Source: Methylococcaceae bacterium UBA662 (GTDB lineage Bacteria > Pseudomonadota > Gammaproteobacteria > Methylococcales > Methylomonadaceae). From it: a stretch of DNA of 62,007 bases. The translations under genes and the position numbers were made by a program. The notes under the pieces are model-generated. The model ran no database searches and was not told where the DNA came from. It saw only the letters and a list, made by a program, of their open reading frames with translations. The DNA is taken from contig DBNW01000014.1 of the NCBI GenBank assembly GCA_002299425.1, positions 1 to 62,007 on the forward strand, written 5' to 3'. Below, in pieces: positions 17,817 through 27,492 of the stretch; position 1 is the first letter of the stretch, and each line of letters starts with the position of its first letter.

Positions 17817-18245
17817 TCACAGCGTGTGCGTGGCTAAATCTAGGCCTAATTGTTGGTACAACCGGTAACGCTGTCGACCCAAACGCTTACTGGTTTCGTC
17901 ATTACTTAGAATTTCAAAAATTTTTTCGTACCGTTCCAGGTTTTCTGGCAGTCGCTCTGATAAGTTCACCAACACTTGCATCCAGGCTTCAGGAGGCTGA
18001 CCGACGCCTATTAACACGGCATTAGCAGAACGGGGCCGGATACCTTGGTAAATCTCATGGGGAACGAAACTACCCGCCCGAAATGTCCAAAGCCGCTCGT
18101 CTAGGGCTTTGCCCTGATTTTCGTCGTCGCTGAGAACATAACAGGTTTTTTGCTGACGAAAGACTTTTTCCAGCACTTTGCAGGTAAACAGTAAGCGCGC
18201 TTCCTGCGATGCTGAGGGCAACACATAAAAACGGACTTTCGGCAT
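17817..18245 (-). CDS. holC: DNA polymerase III chi subunit
   Basis: 142 residues, the usual size for HolC, starting MPKVRFYVLPSAS. Chi binds single-stranded DNA-binding protein and, through psi, the clamp loader, helping hand over primers at the replication fork. Conserved features are the early VRFYVL strand, the CKVLEKVFRQQK helix and the FVPHEIY segment. The ATG shares one base with the pepA stop (TAATG at 18247-18243), the standard pepA-holC coupling in gammaproteobacteria. Confidence 0.88.
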   Translation of the reverse strand: MPKVRFYVLPSASQEARLLFTCKVLEKVFRQQKTCYVLSDDENQGKALDERLWTFRAGSFVPHEIYQGIRPRSANAVLIGVGQPPEAWMQVLVNLSERLPENLERYEKIFEILSNDETSKRLGRQRYRLYQQLGLDLATHTL

Positions 18246-19741
18246 TAGCTGGCACTGGCGCGGCTGCGATCAATCAAGTATTGAACCAGCAAGGGCACGG
18301 GTCGGCCGGTTGCGCCTTTAGCCGGGCCGGTACGCCAGGCCGTCCCGGCGATGTCCAGATGCGCCCAGCGAAAATTTTCCGCGAAACGCGCCAAAAAACA
18401 AGCGGCGGTAATAGCACCGGCATCTTTACCGCCAATGTTAGCCAAATCGGCAAAATTAGACTTCAGTAGCTCCTGGTATTCTTCCCACAACGGCAGCCGC
18501 CAGACGCTGTCATTGGCGGTCTCGCTGGCTTTGATCAAAGCATTGCACAGCTCGTCATCGTTGCCTAACAAGCCGCTGGGTATGCGCCCTAAGGCCACCA
18601 CGCAGGCGCCCGTGAGGGTGGCTAAGTCGATGACTACGTCGGGGTTGAAGCGCTCGGCATAGGTGAGGGTGTCACAGAGAATTAAGCGGCCTTCGGCGTC
18701 GGTGTTGAGAATTTCTATGGTTTTACCGGACAGGCTGGTCCAGATGTCTCCCGGTTTATTGGCGTTGCCGTCGGGCAGGTTTTCCGAGGCAGGAACCAAG
18801 CCCATGATGTTCAAGGGCAAATTCATTTCGATGGCGGCTTGCAATGTGCCCAGCACGGCCGCGCCGCCGCACATGTCGTATTTCATTTCATCCATACCTA
18901 AGCCGGGTTTTAAGGAAATGCCGCCGGCATCAAAGGTAAGCCCTTTGCCGATCAAAACCACAGGCTTGGTGTTTTTTTCCCCACCTTGGTAATTGAGCAC
19001 GATGAGTTTGGCCGGTTGGCGGCTGCCCCGGGCTACCGACAGCAGCGCCTCCATGCCTAATTGCGCCATGTCGGATTCTTCCAACACTTGCAGGTCTAAT
19101 CGGTCGTGCTGCTCACTTAGAATAAACGCTTGTTCGGCCAAAAAACTGGGTGTGCAAATGTTGCCTGGTAAGTCAGCGAGCCATTTTGCTAAACCGGTTC
19201 CACCGGCGATGGCCTTTCCTTGCAACAAACCCGAATGAATTTGGTCTCTGTCGGCATCACCGCAGGCAATGATGATTTTTTCCAGTTTGCTTTCGGTTTC
19301 CTTGTCGCTTTTGGTGTGCGTGTATTGGTAGGCGGCATCGTTTAACACCTCAATAATTTGCCGGACTTTCCAAGCGGAATCAGCCTCTGCAACGGGGCAT
19401 TCGACAAGGCCTACGGCGACCGATTTTATAAACGCTTTTTTTAGGTTGGCGGCAGCACACGTTAAGGCTTTAAGGTAGTTTTTGCCCGACAGTTGCTGTT
19501 TTTCCCCAAGGCCTACCAGCAGCACCCATTTGCAAGCCGCACCCGGCAAGCCGTTTAATAACAGGGTGTCGCCGTTTTTCCCGGCAAAATCACCACGCTG
19601 AATAACGTGACTGAGAAAACCTTGGTTGGCTTGGTCAAACGCGTGCACAGACGGGGTCAGTGGCAAATTTTGGTAAGCACCGACCACCAGGCAGTCACAT
19701 TGAATTTTTTCCAGGGGGCTGGTTTCAGTAGAATAATCCAT
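18245..19741 (-). CDS. pepA: Leucyl aminopeptidase (M17 family)
   Basis: 498 residues. Cytosolic di-metal aminopeptidase that clips N-terminal residues from peptides; in E. coli PepA also binds DNA. Metal and catalytic segments are all present: GKGLTFDAGGISLKPG, MKYDMCGGAAVLG and NTDAEGRLILCD (the family hallmark NTDAEGRL). The less conserved N-terminal domain covers the first ~160 residues. It is divergent from lptF across 110 bases and translationally coupled to holC. Confidence 0.95.
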   Translation of the reverse strand: MDYSTETSPLEKIQCDCLVVGAYQNLPLTPSVHAFDQANQGFLSHVIQRGDFAGKNGDTLLLNGLPGAACKWVLLVGLGEKQQLSGKNYLKALTCAAANLKKAFIKSVAVGLVECPVAEADSAWKVRQIIEVLNDAAYQYTHTKSDKETESKLEKIIIACGDADRDQIHSGLLQGKAIAGGTGLAKWLADLPGNICTPSFLAEQAFILSEQHDRLDLQVLEESDMAQLGMEALLSVARGSRQPAKLIVLNYQGGEKNTKPVVLIGKGLTFDAGGISLKPGLGMDEMKYDMCGGAAVLGTLQAAIEMNLPLNIMGLVPASENLPDGNANKPGDIWTSLSGKTIEILNTDAEGRLILCDTLTYAERFNPDVVIDLATLTGACVVALGRIPSGLLGNDDELCNALIKASETANDSVWRLPLWEEYQELLKSNFADLANIGGKDAGAITAACFLARFAENFRWAHLDIAGTAWRTGPAKGATGRPVPLLVQYLIDRSRASAS

Positions 19742-19851
19742 GTCGATAAACGCTCAATGTAAGTTATAAAGGGATGCGGCTTTGTCCTGCATCGGTGGCA
19801 CGGAAGCAGTGCTGCCTGCGAATTATACAACACCCATTACAGGGGATACAC

Positions 19852-20973
19852 TTGTCCGAGTGGAACATTAAATTAGCCAGGCTGCCCGTCTTCAATAGGG
19901 TAGTCGCTGTGGATTTGCTCAAAACGTTGCTTGCGGTTTGGCTGGTTTTGGCTGTGGTTATTGTCAGTAAAAACTTTATCCGGGTACTGGACAGGGCCGC
20001 TGAAGGACGGGTGTCCACCGACACGTTGCTGTCTATTTTGTCCCTAAAAACGCTTTCCATCAGCACGGGTTTGTTACCTGCCGCCGTGTTTATGGCGGTG
20101 TTAATGGTATTGGGCAGAATGTACCGGGACCAAGAAATGTCGGCACTCGCCTCGGCGGGTGGGGGCTGTGGAACGGTCTACCGGGCCGTCTACTTGATGG
20201 TTCTGCCGGTCAGCGTAGCGACCGGTTTTTTATACTTGAACGCGGCCCCGTGGGCGGAAGCGAGCATGGCCAAGCTCATGCAGCAAGATACTCAATCCAC
20301 CGACCTTAAAGGCCTAGCCGCCGGCAAGTTCAGCGAACACAACCAAGGCGACCTGGTTTTTTATATCGAAACCATCAGTGAAGACAACGTCATGCATCAG
20401 GTTTTTGTGCAAAGCCGGCAAAATGAACGGTTTGCCACCATCACTTCCGAGACGGCGCAGATTCGGGAGTTGCCCGGCGGGCGTTACGTTGTGTTCCAGA
20501 AAGGTGAACGGGTGCAAGGCAGCCCAGGCAGCTTAATGTTCCAGGTTGAACGCTTTTTTGAGTACGGCGTCCGTGTCGAGGATGCCGCCTCAGCCATTAA
20601 ATACGGGCACATGGCCAAAACCTCTCTTGATTTGCTAAATTCAAGCGCGTTAAAAGACTTAGCGGAGTTGCAGCGGCGCTGGTCAGGGCCGGTCACGGTA
20701 TTATTGTTTGCTTTCATCGCCGTGCCGTTGGCCCAGATTTCGCCCCGTGGCGGCAGTTACGGCAATATTTTGGCCGGTTTCCTGATTTATTTTATCCACG
20801 GCAACTTAACCAAAGTCAGCCAATTGTGGGTCGGTCAGGGCCTGGTAGCACCTTGGCTGGGCTGGGTAGGGGTCAATCTGCTGTTATTTTTGTCGGGCCT
20901 GGTTTTGTTGCTGCGGTTGCAGGGCTGGTTTTGGGTACAGAGCAAACTTAAGCACCGAGGGCTAACGCGGTGA
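19852..20973 (+). CDS. lptF: LPS export ABC transporter permease LptF
   Basis: One of the two inner-membrane permeases that lift lipopolysaccharide from the membrane to the periplasmic bridge. The frame is open from 19774, but LptF normally begins a few residues before its first membrane helix. A TTG at 19852 preceded by AGGGGAT (19841-19847) gives 373 residues, close to the E. coli length of 366, and is preferred. Membrane segments: LLKTLLAVWLVLAVVIVSKN near the N-terminus, another around LLPAAVFMAVLMVLG, and a cluster near the C-terminus. A periplasmic beta-jellyroll lies between. The stop overlaps the lptG start. Confidence 0.9.
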   Translation: MSEWNIKLARLPVFNRVVAVDLLKTLLAVWLVLAVVIVSKNFIRVLDRAAEGRVSTDTLLSILSLKTLSISTGLLPAAVFMAVLMVLGRMYRDQEMSALASAGGGCGTVYRAVYLMVLPVSVATGFLYLNAAPWAEASMAKLMQQDTQSTDLKGLAAGKFSEHNQGDLVFYIETISEDNVMHQVFVQSRQNERFATITSETAQIRELPGGRYVVFQKGERVQGSPGSLMFQVERFFEYGVRVEDAASAIKYGHMAKTSLDLLNSSALKDLAELQRRWSGPVTVLLFAFIAVPLAQISPRGGSYGNILAGFLIYFIHGNLTKVSQLWVGQGLVAPWLGWVGVNLLLFLSGLVLLLRLQGWFWVQSKLKHRGLTR

Positions 20974-22037
20974 CTGTCTTAACCCGTTACATCGTCACGG
21001 CGGTTTTGAAAAGCACCGGCATTACCCTGCTGTTGTTGCTAACCTTGTTCAATTTATTCGCTTTCGGCGACGAGTTAGATGACATAGGCAAGGGCAACTA
21101 CGGCCTAACTGAGGCGCTTTATTTTATCGCTTACACGTCCCCGACGGTGTTGTACCAATTGATGCCGGCATCGGCATTGGTCGGCGGCCTGTTCGCGCTG
21201 GGTGCCATGGCCAACCGGCATGAGCTGAACGCCATGAGAACCGCCGGCTTGTCCATCCTGGGCATTATTAAGGCCACATTGATGGCCGGGCTGATTTTGG
21301 CCGCTTTTGCGCTGTTAGTGGGCGAACTGGTAGCCCCAGAAACCGAACAAAAAGCGCACATGTTCAGAGTCTTTAGCCAAAAAGGGCAGGTTGTGCTTAG
21401 AACACGTTACGGCCTGTGGTTGCGCGAGGGCAAAGAATTCATCAACATCCGCACCATTGACAGCAATGGCGACTTGCTCGGTGTCAACCTCTACGAGCTG
21501 GATGACAACCACCTGCTGAAGCAATCAACGTATGCAGAAAAAGCCGTGTTTCAGGGCGACCGAGGCTGGGTGCTGCACCAGGTGAAACGCTCGTATCTGT
21601 CCACCTCGCACATAACAGCCAACCGCGTACCCGAGCAACTTTGGCCATCGTCAATGGGTTCTGACTTCTTTAAAATGGCCGTGATTAACCCCAACAATCT
21701 GTCTTTTTACGATTTGGCGATGTACATTGAGTTTCTCAAAAAAAACCACCAAAAATCTCACCTGTATGAAAAAGCTTTGTGGGGCCGGGTGGCTAACCCG
21801 CTCGCTATTTTTGTCATGCTGTTGGTATCAGTGCCCTTTGTGATAGGAATAGGGCGTGAGACAGGTGTCGGTGGGAAAATTTTAATCGGCACCATCGTAG
21901 GGCTGGGTTTTAACATTTTTGACATGACAACGGGCCAAATCGGTTTGATCTACGGGCTGAACCCGGCGGTCATTGCGTTTTTGCCCAGCCTACTGGTGTC
22001 TGTTCTAGCCTTCTTCGCCATCAGGCGGCTGGGTTGA
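20970..22037 (+). CDS. lptG: LPS export ABC transporter permease LptG
   Basis: 355 residues, partner of LptF in the LptB2FG complex. It starts with GTG at 20970 overlapping the lptF stop by four bases (GTGA), so the two permeases are translated together. Family features are the LTRYIVTAVLKS start, the SPTVLYQLMPASALVGGLFALG helix region with the coupling segment NRHELNAMRTAG facing LptB, and three C-terminal helices ending LAFFAIRRLG. The ATPase gene lptB is not in the window, as usual. Confidence 0.94.
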   Translation: MTVLTRYIVTAVLKSTGITLLLLLTLFNLFAFGDELDDIGKGNYGLTEALYFIAYTSPTVLYQLMPASALVGGLFALGAMANRHELNAMRTAGLSILGIIKATLMAGLILAAFALLVGELVAPETEQKAHMFRVFSQKGQVVLRTRYGLWLREGKEFINIRTIDSNGDLLGVNLYELDDNHLLKQSTYAEKAVFQGDRGWVLHQVKRSYLSTSHITANRVPEQLWPSSMGSDFFKMAVINPNNLSFYDLAMYIEFLKKNHQKSHLYEKALWGRVANPLAIFVMLLVSVPFVIGIGRETGVGGKILIGTIVGLGFNIFDMTTGQIGLIYGLNPAVIAFLPSLLVSVLAFFAIRRLG

Positions 22038-22119
22038 ACACCTGCAACCGCTCTCTGCCAGCAGCACGCAATAAAATTTTGCCGTATCACTCCCTCAAAC
22101 CTTAAAACGCCTGGCTACT

Positions 22120-23673
22120 ATGAATGCACCCACTTTAAACCTTGTTGGCCGGATGGGGCTTTATCTGACGGTATTTTTGACCGGCGCCTCAGTGATGGTA
22201 GTCGAACTGCTGGGTACCCGTATGATTGCACCTTTCTACGGCACCAGCTTGTACGTGTGGTCGGCTTTGATTTCCGTTACCTTGATCGCGCTGGCTATCG
22301 GCTATTATCTCGGGGGACGCTGGGCGGACAGCACCAAAAGCGTTGCTTTGTCCTTGATTATCGCCTTGTCTGGATTTTTAATTTTATTAATCCCGTGGCT
22401 AAACCGCCCGGTTTTATTATTAACCGACCCGCTAGGTTTGCGAGCCGGAGCGTTTGTCAGTGCCCTTATGTTATTTTTGCCCAGCTTGACCCTGCTCGGC
22501 ATGGTCAGCCCGTTCGCAATCAAGCTGGCCACTGCAACACTACAGAGCGTAGGCAACAGTGCCGGTTCTATTTATGCGCTCAGCACGCTTGGCAGTGTCG
22601 TTGGCACCTTGCTGTTGGGATTTTTTCTGTTCCCATTGGTGGGTTCGCGTGAGGTGCTGGTGGGTACCGGTTTGGCCCTACTTGCGCTGGCCACCCTGTT
22701 TGCTTTTTATGAGCAGCGGCAGTGGGCAGTTCGGCATTCGGTTTGGCCTTGTTTGCTGCTAGCGGCCGCGGCTCTATGGCTTCTGCCGAAAATTTTAGAT
22801 TCCGGCCAGTCTGAGCCAACAATCGAGGGTGTCCAGGTTGTTTACGAGCAAGAAAGCCTTTACGGCTGGGTCCGGGTGATCGACAAAAAAACCGAGGATT
22901 TGCGTCTTTTGAGTTCAGATGCCTCAGTGATTGGCGCAGCAGGCCTGAGTGACGGCCTTAACCGGCTGACTTACCAGGACAGTGTGGGTCTCATCCCGGT
23001 CATCAAACCCGATCTGAAACGCGCTTTAATCATCGGCTTAGGCGCAGGACACATGGCAGGGGTGCTGCATGACCAACACAGGATCAGCGTCGATACCCTG
23101 GAAATTGACCCGGCGGTAGCAGATGCCGCCCGCCGCTATTTTGGCTACCAGCCGTCTGGTGTCGCCATCATCGGAGATGGCCGCTATGAAATCCGCCACC
23201 TCAAAGGACCTTACGACCTCATCATCCACGATTGTTTTACCGGCGGTTCCGAACCGGCCCACCTGCTTACGGTTGAAACCTTAGTGCACTTAAAACGCCT
23301 GCTTGCAAAACAAGGTATCCTGGCGATCAATTTTGTCGCTTTTGCCGAGGGCGGGCACAGTGCGGCCCTCGCATCGGTGGCAAAAACGCTGGCCACGGTG
23401 TTTTCACAGCAACAGGTCTTGGTCTCCGAACCTGGAAAAAACTTCAACGACTTCATTTTCCTAGCTTCAAACCACGACATTAGCCTGGAAAACACCCCGC
23501 TATCGCCGCAGCAATTGGCTTGGTTAAAGGAGCGACTGATCCGTGTTGATAAAAATCGGGGTAAATTGCTGACGGACAATCTAAATCCGCTGGAGTATTT
23601 GCAAACCGCAAAGGCAGAGCAGTACCGCGATTTTATCGTTAAGACATTGGGCGGGGGATTGCTAGCACGGTAA
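22120..23673 (+). CDS. Membrane-anchored spermidine-synthase-like protein (fused transporter-like/spermidine synthase family)
   Basis: 517 residues. The first ~225 residues hold about seven hydrophobic helices, starting with a GASVMVVELLGTRMIAPFYG segment typical of this family. The C-terminal ~280 residues are a Rossmann methyltransferase fold like spermidine synthase: GLGAGHMAGVL (nucleotide loop), DTLEIDPAVADAA (acidic end of strand 2), GDGRYEIRH, then IIHDCFTGG where true synthases have a DAF/DSS-type catalytic aspartate motif. Whether it aminopropylates polyamines is uncertain, since many relatives have no known activity. It stands alone, convergent with the next gene. Confidence 0.8.
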   Translation: MNAPTLNLVGRMGLYLTVFLTGASVMVVELLGTRMIAPFYGTSLYVWSALISVTLIALAIGYYLGGRWADSTKSVALSLIIALSGFLILLIPWLNRPVLLLTDPLGLRAGAFVSALMLFLPSLTLLGMVSPFAIKLATATLQSVGNSAGSIYALSTLGSVVGTLLLGFFLFPLVGSREVLVGTGLALLALATLFAFYEQRQWAVRHSVWPCLLLAAAALWLLPKILDSGQSEPTIEGVQVVYEQESLYGWVRVIDKKTEDLRLLSSDASVIGAAGLSDGLNRLTYQDSVGLIPVIKPDLKRALIIGLGAGHMAGVLHDQHRISVDTLEIDPAVADAARRYFGYQPSGVAIIGDGRYEIRHLKGPYDLIIHDCFTGGSEPAHLLTVETLVHLKRLLAKQGILAINFVAFAEGGHSAALASVAKTLATVFSQQQVLVSEPGKNFNDFIFLASNHDISLENTPLSPQQLAWLKERLIRVDKNRGKLLTDNLNPLEYLQTAKAEQYRDFIVKTLGGGLLAR

Positions 23674-23710
23674 AGACCCCTTAAGAATGCGCCAGTCACC
23701 GGCGTGAGCT

Positions 23711-23738
23711 GCTTTACCCATCCCCCTACCGGTAAAGC
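23711..23738. terminator. Hairpin between convergent genes
   Basis: GCTTTACC (23711-23718) and GGTAAAGC (23731-23738) form a perfect 8-base stem with a 12-base C-rich loop, exactly filling the gap between the stop at 23673 and the opposing stop at 23740. No T run follows on either strand, so termination strength is unclear. Confidence 0.45.
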
Positions 23739-23739
23739 C

Positions 23740-25647
23740 TTAGGGCATAGGGCCTTGAGGCATCAGCCCTGGGAACGAGCCTTTGCGAATACTGAAAAAA
23801 AGCAGTTCCGGCAAGCTGACAGCCACGCCTCTAAGGCCTTTTTTCAGGTTATCGCCCCAATCCCACGGCAGCAGCAACATACCGTAAAGCGATTGGCCTA
23901 AGGCTACGGTTAAGTTGGCGCTGCCTAAAACAGGCCGCAGCCATACAGCCTCTTGGGTAAAAAACAGGAAAGCGGAGTCCCCGCTGTGCCAACGGTAAAT
24001 CGACGCAGTAAGCACGTTGGATTCCGCTAAGTCCACCAGCGTGTTGTTGGCCGTCAGGTATTTACGCGCAATTTCTTGCTCCCGGTACGAGGGCAGCCGG
24101 TAACTTGATTGCCGGCGGTAGTGTTTGGCCACGGCATCGAAAGCCGCAAAGGGAATAAAACGCAGACCCTGGGTATCAACATACCCGCCTAGCAAACGCT
24201 GGGAAACCGGCCCTGCACCGGCGGCACCCGTGCCTGACTCACGTTGCCCCTCTAAGGCAGAATTTATAACCCTGAAAATTTCAGTGACACAATTGCGACT
24301 GAGCAATTGGTAGCGGTACCAGGCCTGCAATTTGTCCTCCAAGGCTTGGCTATGGCGGGCCAATACGCGTTCTTGCAGATCCAGCTCAGCGACCGTTAGA
24401 GGCAGCCGAACCAACGCCGTTGTAGCGGCTGCCGCTGGTGTGTTGGCGATGTGCAGCCAGGCTACGGTGCCTGACCGCAGCACTGCATACCGCCAAACAG
24501 TGGCACTGATTTCGATTTCCCCGTAACGCTGCTCGTCTAGGTCCGTCAGTTCCCGGGTCACTGTGTGCAGAGCTTGTTCGGCAAACGCCGCCGCAGGCAC
24601 ACGGTGCGTCCCGATGCCCGGCAGGGTTTCTTGGGTTCTGCTAACCGGACTTGACCGGTCCAGCACGACCCACCTGTTTTGGGCCACCGATTGGGCCAGT
24701 GCCTGAAGCCGCGCCATTCCCACCAGCAAGGGGTAGCCCCAGTCGCCGCGCTGACTCTGCATCAGCGCAATCAGGTCGTCAAACAGGGCTTGCTGAAAGT
24801 GCTGTAGGCGGCGGCTAGCTTGGTCGGTCAAGATCCCGGCGGGCAGACCAAGCGTCAGCAAGGCGTGTGGGCGTACCGGGCGTTCTGCTGCCAAAACATC
24901 AAGGGCCGCCAAATTTAGCAGCGCGTGCCGGTACTGCTCGGAAAACGACGGGCTGTTTGGCTGAAAGCGGTCTTCGGCCAGATCATCAACCGGCATAGGC
25001 GGTACGGGCTTTAAAGCCTGCAACTGCCGCCATAGCCGTTGTCTTTTTTCCGCCAAAAAACCGGGACCGTATTTTTCAGCCAGTGCCTGCTTCAATTGCG
25101 CCAATGGCGGGCTTTTTTCCGTTACGCCGGCGGTTAGCCGGTAAGCATCGGCATCGGCCTGGTAGGCCTCGGCAAAATACCCAAGGCCTGCCAGTGCTAA
25201 GCCGGGCTGATGCTGTGCGGTGCCGGAGACGGCAATGTGCCGAAGACCGGCCAGCAGGCGACGGTCTTCGGCCAGATGGCCCAACTGGGCAAAGTGCAGG
25301 CTTTGCACGAGCAGCTTGCGCTTAAAAGCATCGTGTAAGCGGTGGAAGGTGTGGCTGCTGACGGCTATGCGGTGGCCCTGAATGGCACGATTTTCCTGGT
25401 AGCCGTAGGCAAATCGGAAGTCGGGGAAGCTTTCTCGGCGAATCCGCAACAACCCTGGTTCAATATGCTGGAAGTGAAAAACGTCTTCGCCAAATTTGAT
25501 TGCTGCATGACCGCCACTGGCGGTCCCTTCGCTAGCGTTGAGGTAAAGAAATTCAACATTTAGGTTAGCAGCAGACCCTAGACAGGGCAGCGCGAGCCAA
25601 CCGAGCAAAGCCCAAGCCCAGCGCAGCTGGTATAAAAACCACTGCAT
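23740..25647 (-). CDS. Exported protein of unknown function, possibly permuted-papain (DUF4105/Lnb-like) fold
   Basis: 635 residues with a signal peptide (hydrophobic WAWALLGWLALPCLGSA, cleavage near residue 27). The mature N-terminus has SGGHAAIKFGEDVFHFQH and the middle has LLSRNCVTEIFRVIN near residues 455-470. A His-containing strand early and an NC motif late is the pattern of circularly permuted papain-like/NlpC hydrolases such as the DUF4105 group, which are periplasmic and act on cell-envelope bonds or lipoproteins. I do not recognise a precise family, so the enzymatic role is inference. The C-terminal ~90 residues are hydrophobic in patches. It lies 14 bases downstream of a lipoprotein gene and may be co-transcribed with it. 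Confidence 0.6.
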   Translation of the reverse strand: MQWFLYQLRWAWALLGWLALPCLGSAANLNVEFLYLNASEGTASGGHAAIKFGEDVFHFQHIEPGLLRIRRESFPDFRFAYGYQENRAIQGHRIAVSSHTFHRLHDAFKRKLLVQSLHFAQLGHLAEDRRLLAGLRHIAVSGTAQHQPGLALAGLGYFAEAYQADADAYRLTAGVTEKSPPLAQLKQALAEKYGPGFLAEKRQRLWRQLQALKPVPPMPVDDLAEDRFQPNSPSFSEQYRHALLNLAALDVLAAERPVRPHALLTLGLPAGILTDQASRRLQHFQQALFDDLIALMQSQRGDWGYPLLVGMARLQALAQSVAQNRWVVLDRSSPVSRTQETLPGIGTHRVPAAAFAEQALHTVTRELTDLDEQRYGEIEISATVWRYAVLRSGTVAWLHIANTPAAAATTALVRLPLTVAELDLQERVLARHSQALEDKLQAWYRYQLLSRNCVTEIFRVINSALEGQRESGTGAAGAGPVSQRLLGGYVDTQGLRFIPFAAFDAVAKHYRRQSSYRLPSYREQEIARKYLTANNTLVDLAESNVLTASIYRWHSGDSAFLFFTQEAVWLRPVLGSANLTVALGQSLYGMLLLPWDWGDNLKKGLRGVAVSLPELLFFSIRKGSFPGLMPQGPMP

Positions 25648-25661
25648 AAAAACGCAACAGG

Positions 25662-26105
25662 CTATTGATTGAAACCCTCTAAGATGGCTTGCCGTTTCAT
25701 CGCGTCGCCGCCGCTTAGGGTTTCTGTAAACGCTGCGTTTTGCGGCGCACCCAAGCCGGCTTTTTTCAAGCCCCGGCCAATGGCTAGGTAGGTGGCGTGG
25801 CTGCTTTCCCAGTTGCTGATGCCGTGGTCTTGGGCGATTTTGCCCAGCTGGTTGCGAAAGCCGGCAATGCTGCCGGAACTGGCGACGACGAATTCGGCCG
25901 TGTAGTCGGCTATGTCACTGGCAAAGTTTTCTTGCTCAGTGGCCGAGGAACGCACGCTTGAGGCAAACGGGCTGGAGGCTATAGTTGAGGAGGACTGTGC
26001 GCTTTTCGATGAGCTTTCGGAGCTGGCTGACAGGGCGCATCCGGCCAAGCCGACGACGCTGAGGGCCAGAACGGCAGTCAGCACAGAATGCAGTAACGTG
26101 GGCAT
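25662..26105 (-). CDS. Small predicted lipoprotein
   Basis: 147 residues. A signal peptide ends in a lipobox LAGC with the lipidated Cys at residue 23, followed by a Ser-rich linker of ~35 residues and a compact helical domain (ENFASDIADYTAEFVVASS... to the C-terminus). No function recognised. Ala at +2 would allow outer-membrane sorting. It precedes the 635-residue exported protein gene by 14 bases and follows clpX, which reads the same way and ends about 70 bases upstream. Confidence 0.72.
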   Translation of the reverse strand: MPTLLHSVLTAVLALSVVGLAGCALSASSESSSKSAQSSSTIASSPFASSVRSSATEQENFASDIADYTAEFVVASSGSIAGFRNQLGKIAQDHGISNWESSHATYLAIGRGLKKAGLGAPQNAAFTETLSGGDAMKRQAILEGFNQ

Positions 26106-26173
26106 AGCCTAATGTATTGTTAAGGTTGGTTAAGTGTTTGCCCCGGCCCGTAATGCCGCCGGGGCTGTTCCCG

Positions 26174-27442
26174 CTAGGATTCTGAAGCTACCTTCTTTTT
26201 GGCGGTCTTAAACAGCAGGTACGGTTCAGCAGTACCTTCAACGACCGCCTGATCAACCACTACTTTGCTGATATTGTCAGTCGATGGCAGCTCATACATG
26301 ATGTTTAACAGCAGGTTCTCGACAATCGTCCTAAGCCCTCTCGCCCCGGTTTTGCGGATCATGGACTTGCGGGCTATGGCAACCAGCGATTCTTCTCTAA
26401 ATTCCAGCTCTGCCCCTTCCATTTCAAACAGATGTTGGTACTGTTTGATCAGGGCGTTTTTCGGTTCGGTTAAAATTTGCACCAACGCTTTTTCATCTAG
26501 CTCCTCTAGGGTGGCCACGATGGGCAGACGCCCGACAAATTCTGGGATCAGTCCGTACTTAATCAAGTCATCGGCCTCTACTTCCGAAAACAGTTGGCTG
26601 AGGTTTTTGCTGTCATCTTTGCTGGCAACGTGTGCGGAAAAACCAATGCCGCCTTTTTCGGAGCGGGCTTTGATAATTTTGTCTAAGCCTGCGAACGCCC
26701 CGCCGACAATGAACAGAATATTGGCGGTATTGACCTGGACAAAGTCTTGCTGCGGGTTCTTGCGACCGCCTTGCGGCGGCACGGAGGCGACGGTGCCTTC
26801 AATCAGTTTTAGCAGGGCTTGCTGAACACCTTCTCCAGACACGTCGCGGGTGATGGATGGGTTTTCTGATTTACGGGTGATTTTGTCGATTTCATCGATG
26901 TAAATGATACCGGATTCGGCTTTGTCTAGGTCAAAGTCGCATTTTTGCAACAGCTTGTGGATGATGTTTTCCACATCCTCGCCCACATAACCGGCTTCTG
27001 TCAGGGTGGTGGCATCGGCTATAGCGAACGGGACGTTCAACATACGCGCTAAAGTCTCTGCCAGCAGGGTTTTTCCAGAACCGGTCGGGCCAACCAGCAA
27101 AATGTTGCTTTTTGTTAACTCTACCGCGTCTTTTTTGTTTTTGCTGCGTAACCGTTTGTAATGGTTGTACACAGCAACCGCTAGAATTTTCTTAGCCTGT
27201 TCCTGGCCTATCACATAGCTGTCTAACTCGGACTTGATTTGTTTGGGCTTAGGCAGTTCATCACTGCTTAAGGCTGCGCTGTCTTGCAGTTCGTCACGGA
27301 TGATGTCATTGCACAAGTCGACGCATTCATCACAAATGTAGACCGAAGGTCCTGCAATCATTTTCCGCACTTCGTGCTGGCTTTTGCCGCAAAAAGAACA
27401 GTAAAGCAGCTTCTCTTCATCTTTGTGTTTGTCGTAGATCAT
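26174..27442 (-). CDS. clpX: ClpXP unfoldase subunit ClpX
   Basis: 422 residues, full length. An N-terminal zinc-binding domain (Cys15, Cys18, Cys37, Cys40) recognises substrates and adaptors. An AAA+ module follows with Walker A GPTGSGKT, Walker B IIYIDEIDKI and the pore loop region GYVGEDVE. The IGF-type loop that docks on ClpP appears as GIGFSAHV around 264-271. Third gene of tig-clpP-clpX, 50 bases after clpP. Confidence 0.97.
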   Translation of the reverse strand: MIYDKHKDEEKLLYCSFCGKSQHEVRKMIAGPSVYICDECVDLCNDIIRDELQDSAALSSDELPKPKQIKSELDSYVIGQEQAKKILAVAVYNHYKRLRSKNKKDAVELTKSNILLVGPTGSGKTLLAETLARMLNVPFAIADATTLTEAGYVGEDVENIIHKLLQKCDFDLDKAESGIIYIDEIDKITRKSENPSITRDVSGEGVQQALLKLIEGTVASVPPQGGRKNPQQDFVQVNTANILFIVGGAFAGLDKIIKARSEKGGIGFSAHVASKDDSKNLSQLFSEVEADDLIKYGLIPEFVGRLPIVATLEELDEKALVQILTEPKNALIKQYQHLFEMEGAELEFREESLVAIARKSMIRKTGARGLRTIVENLLLNIMYELPSTDNISKVVVDQAVVEGTAEPYLLFKTAKKKVASES

Positions 27443-27492
27443 AGTGAGTCCCTATGGGGTGCAGGCCGAGTGTTACCTAGGTTTTCGGGTGA

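Noticed and set aside
19795..19815. Possible sigma-54 promoter (TGGCACG...TGCT) before lptF
   Set aside because: The two elements are two bases too far apart.
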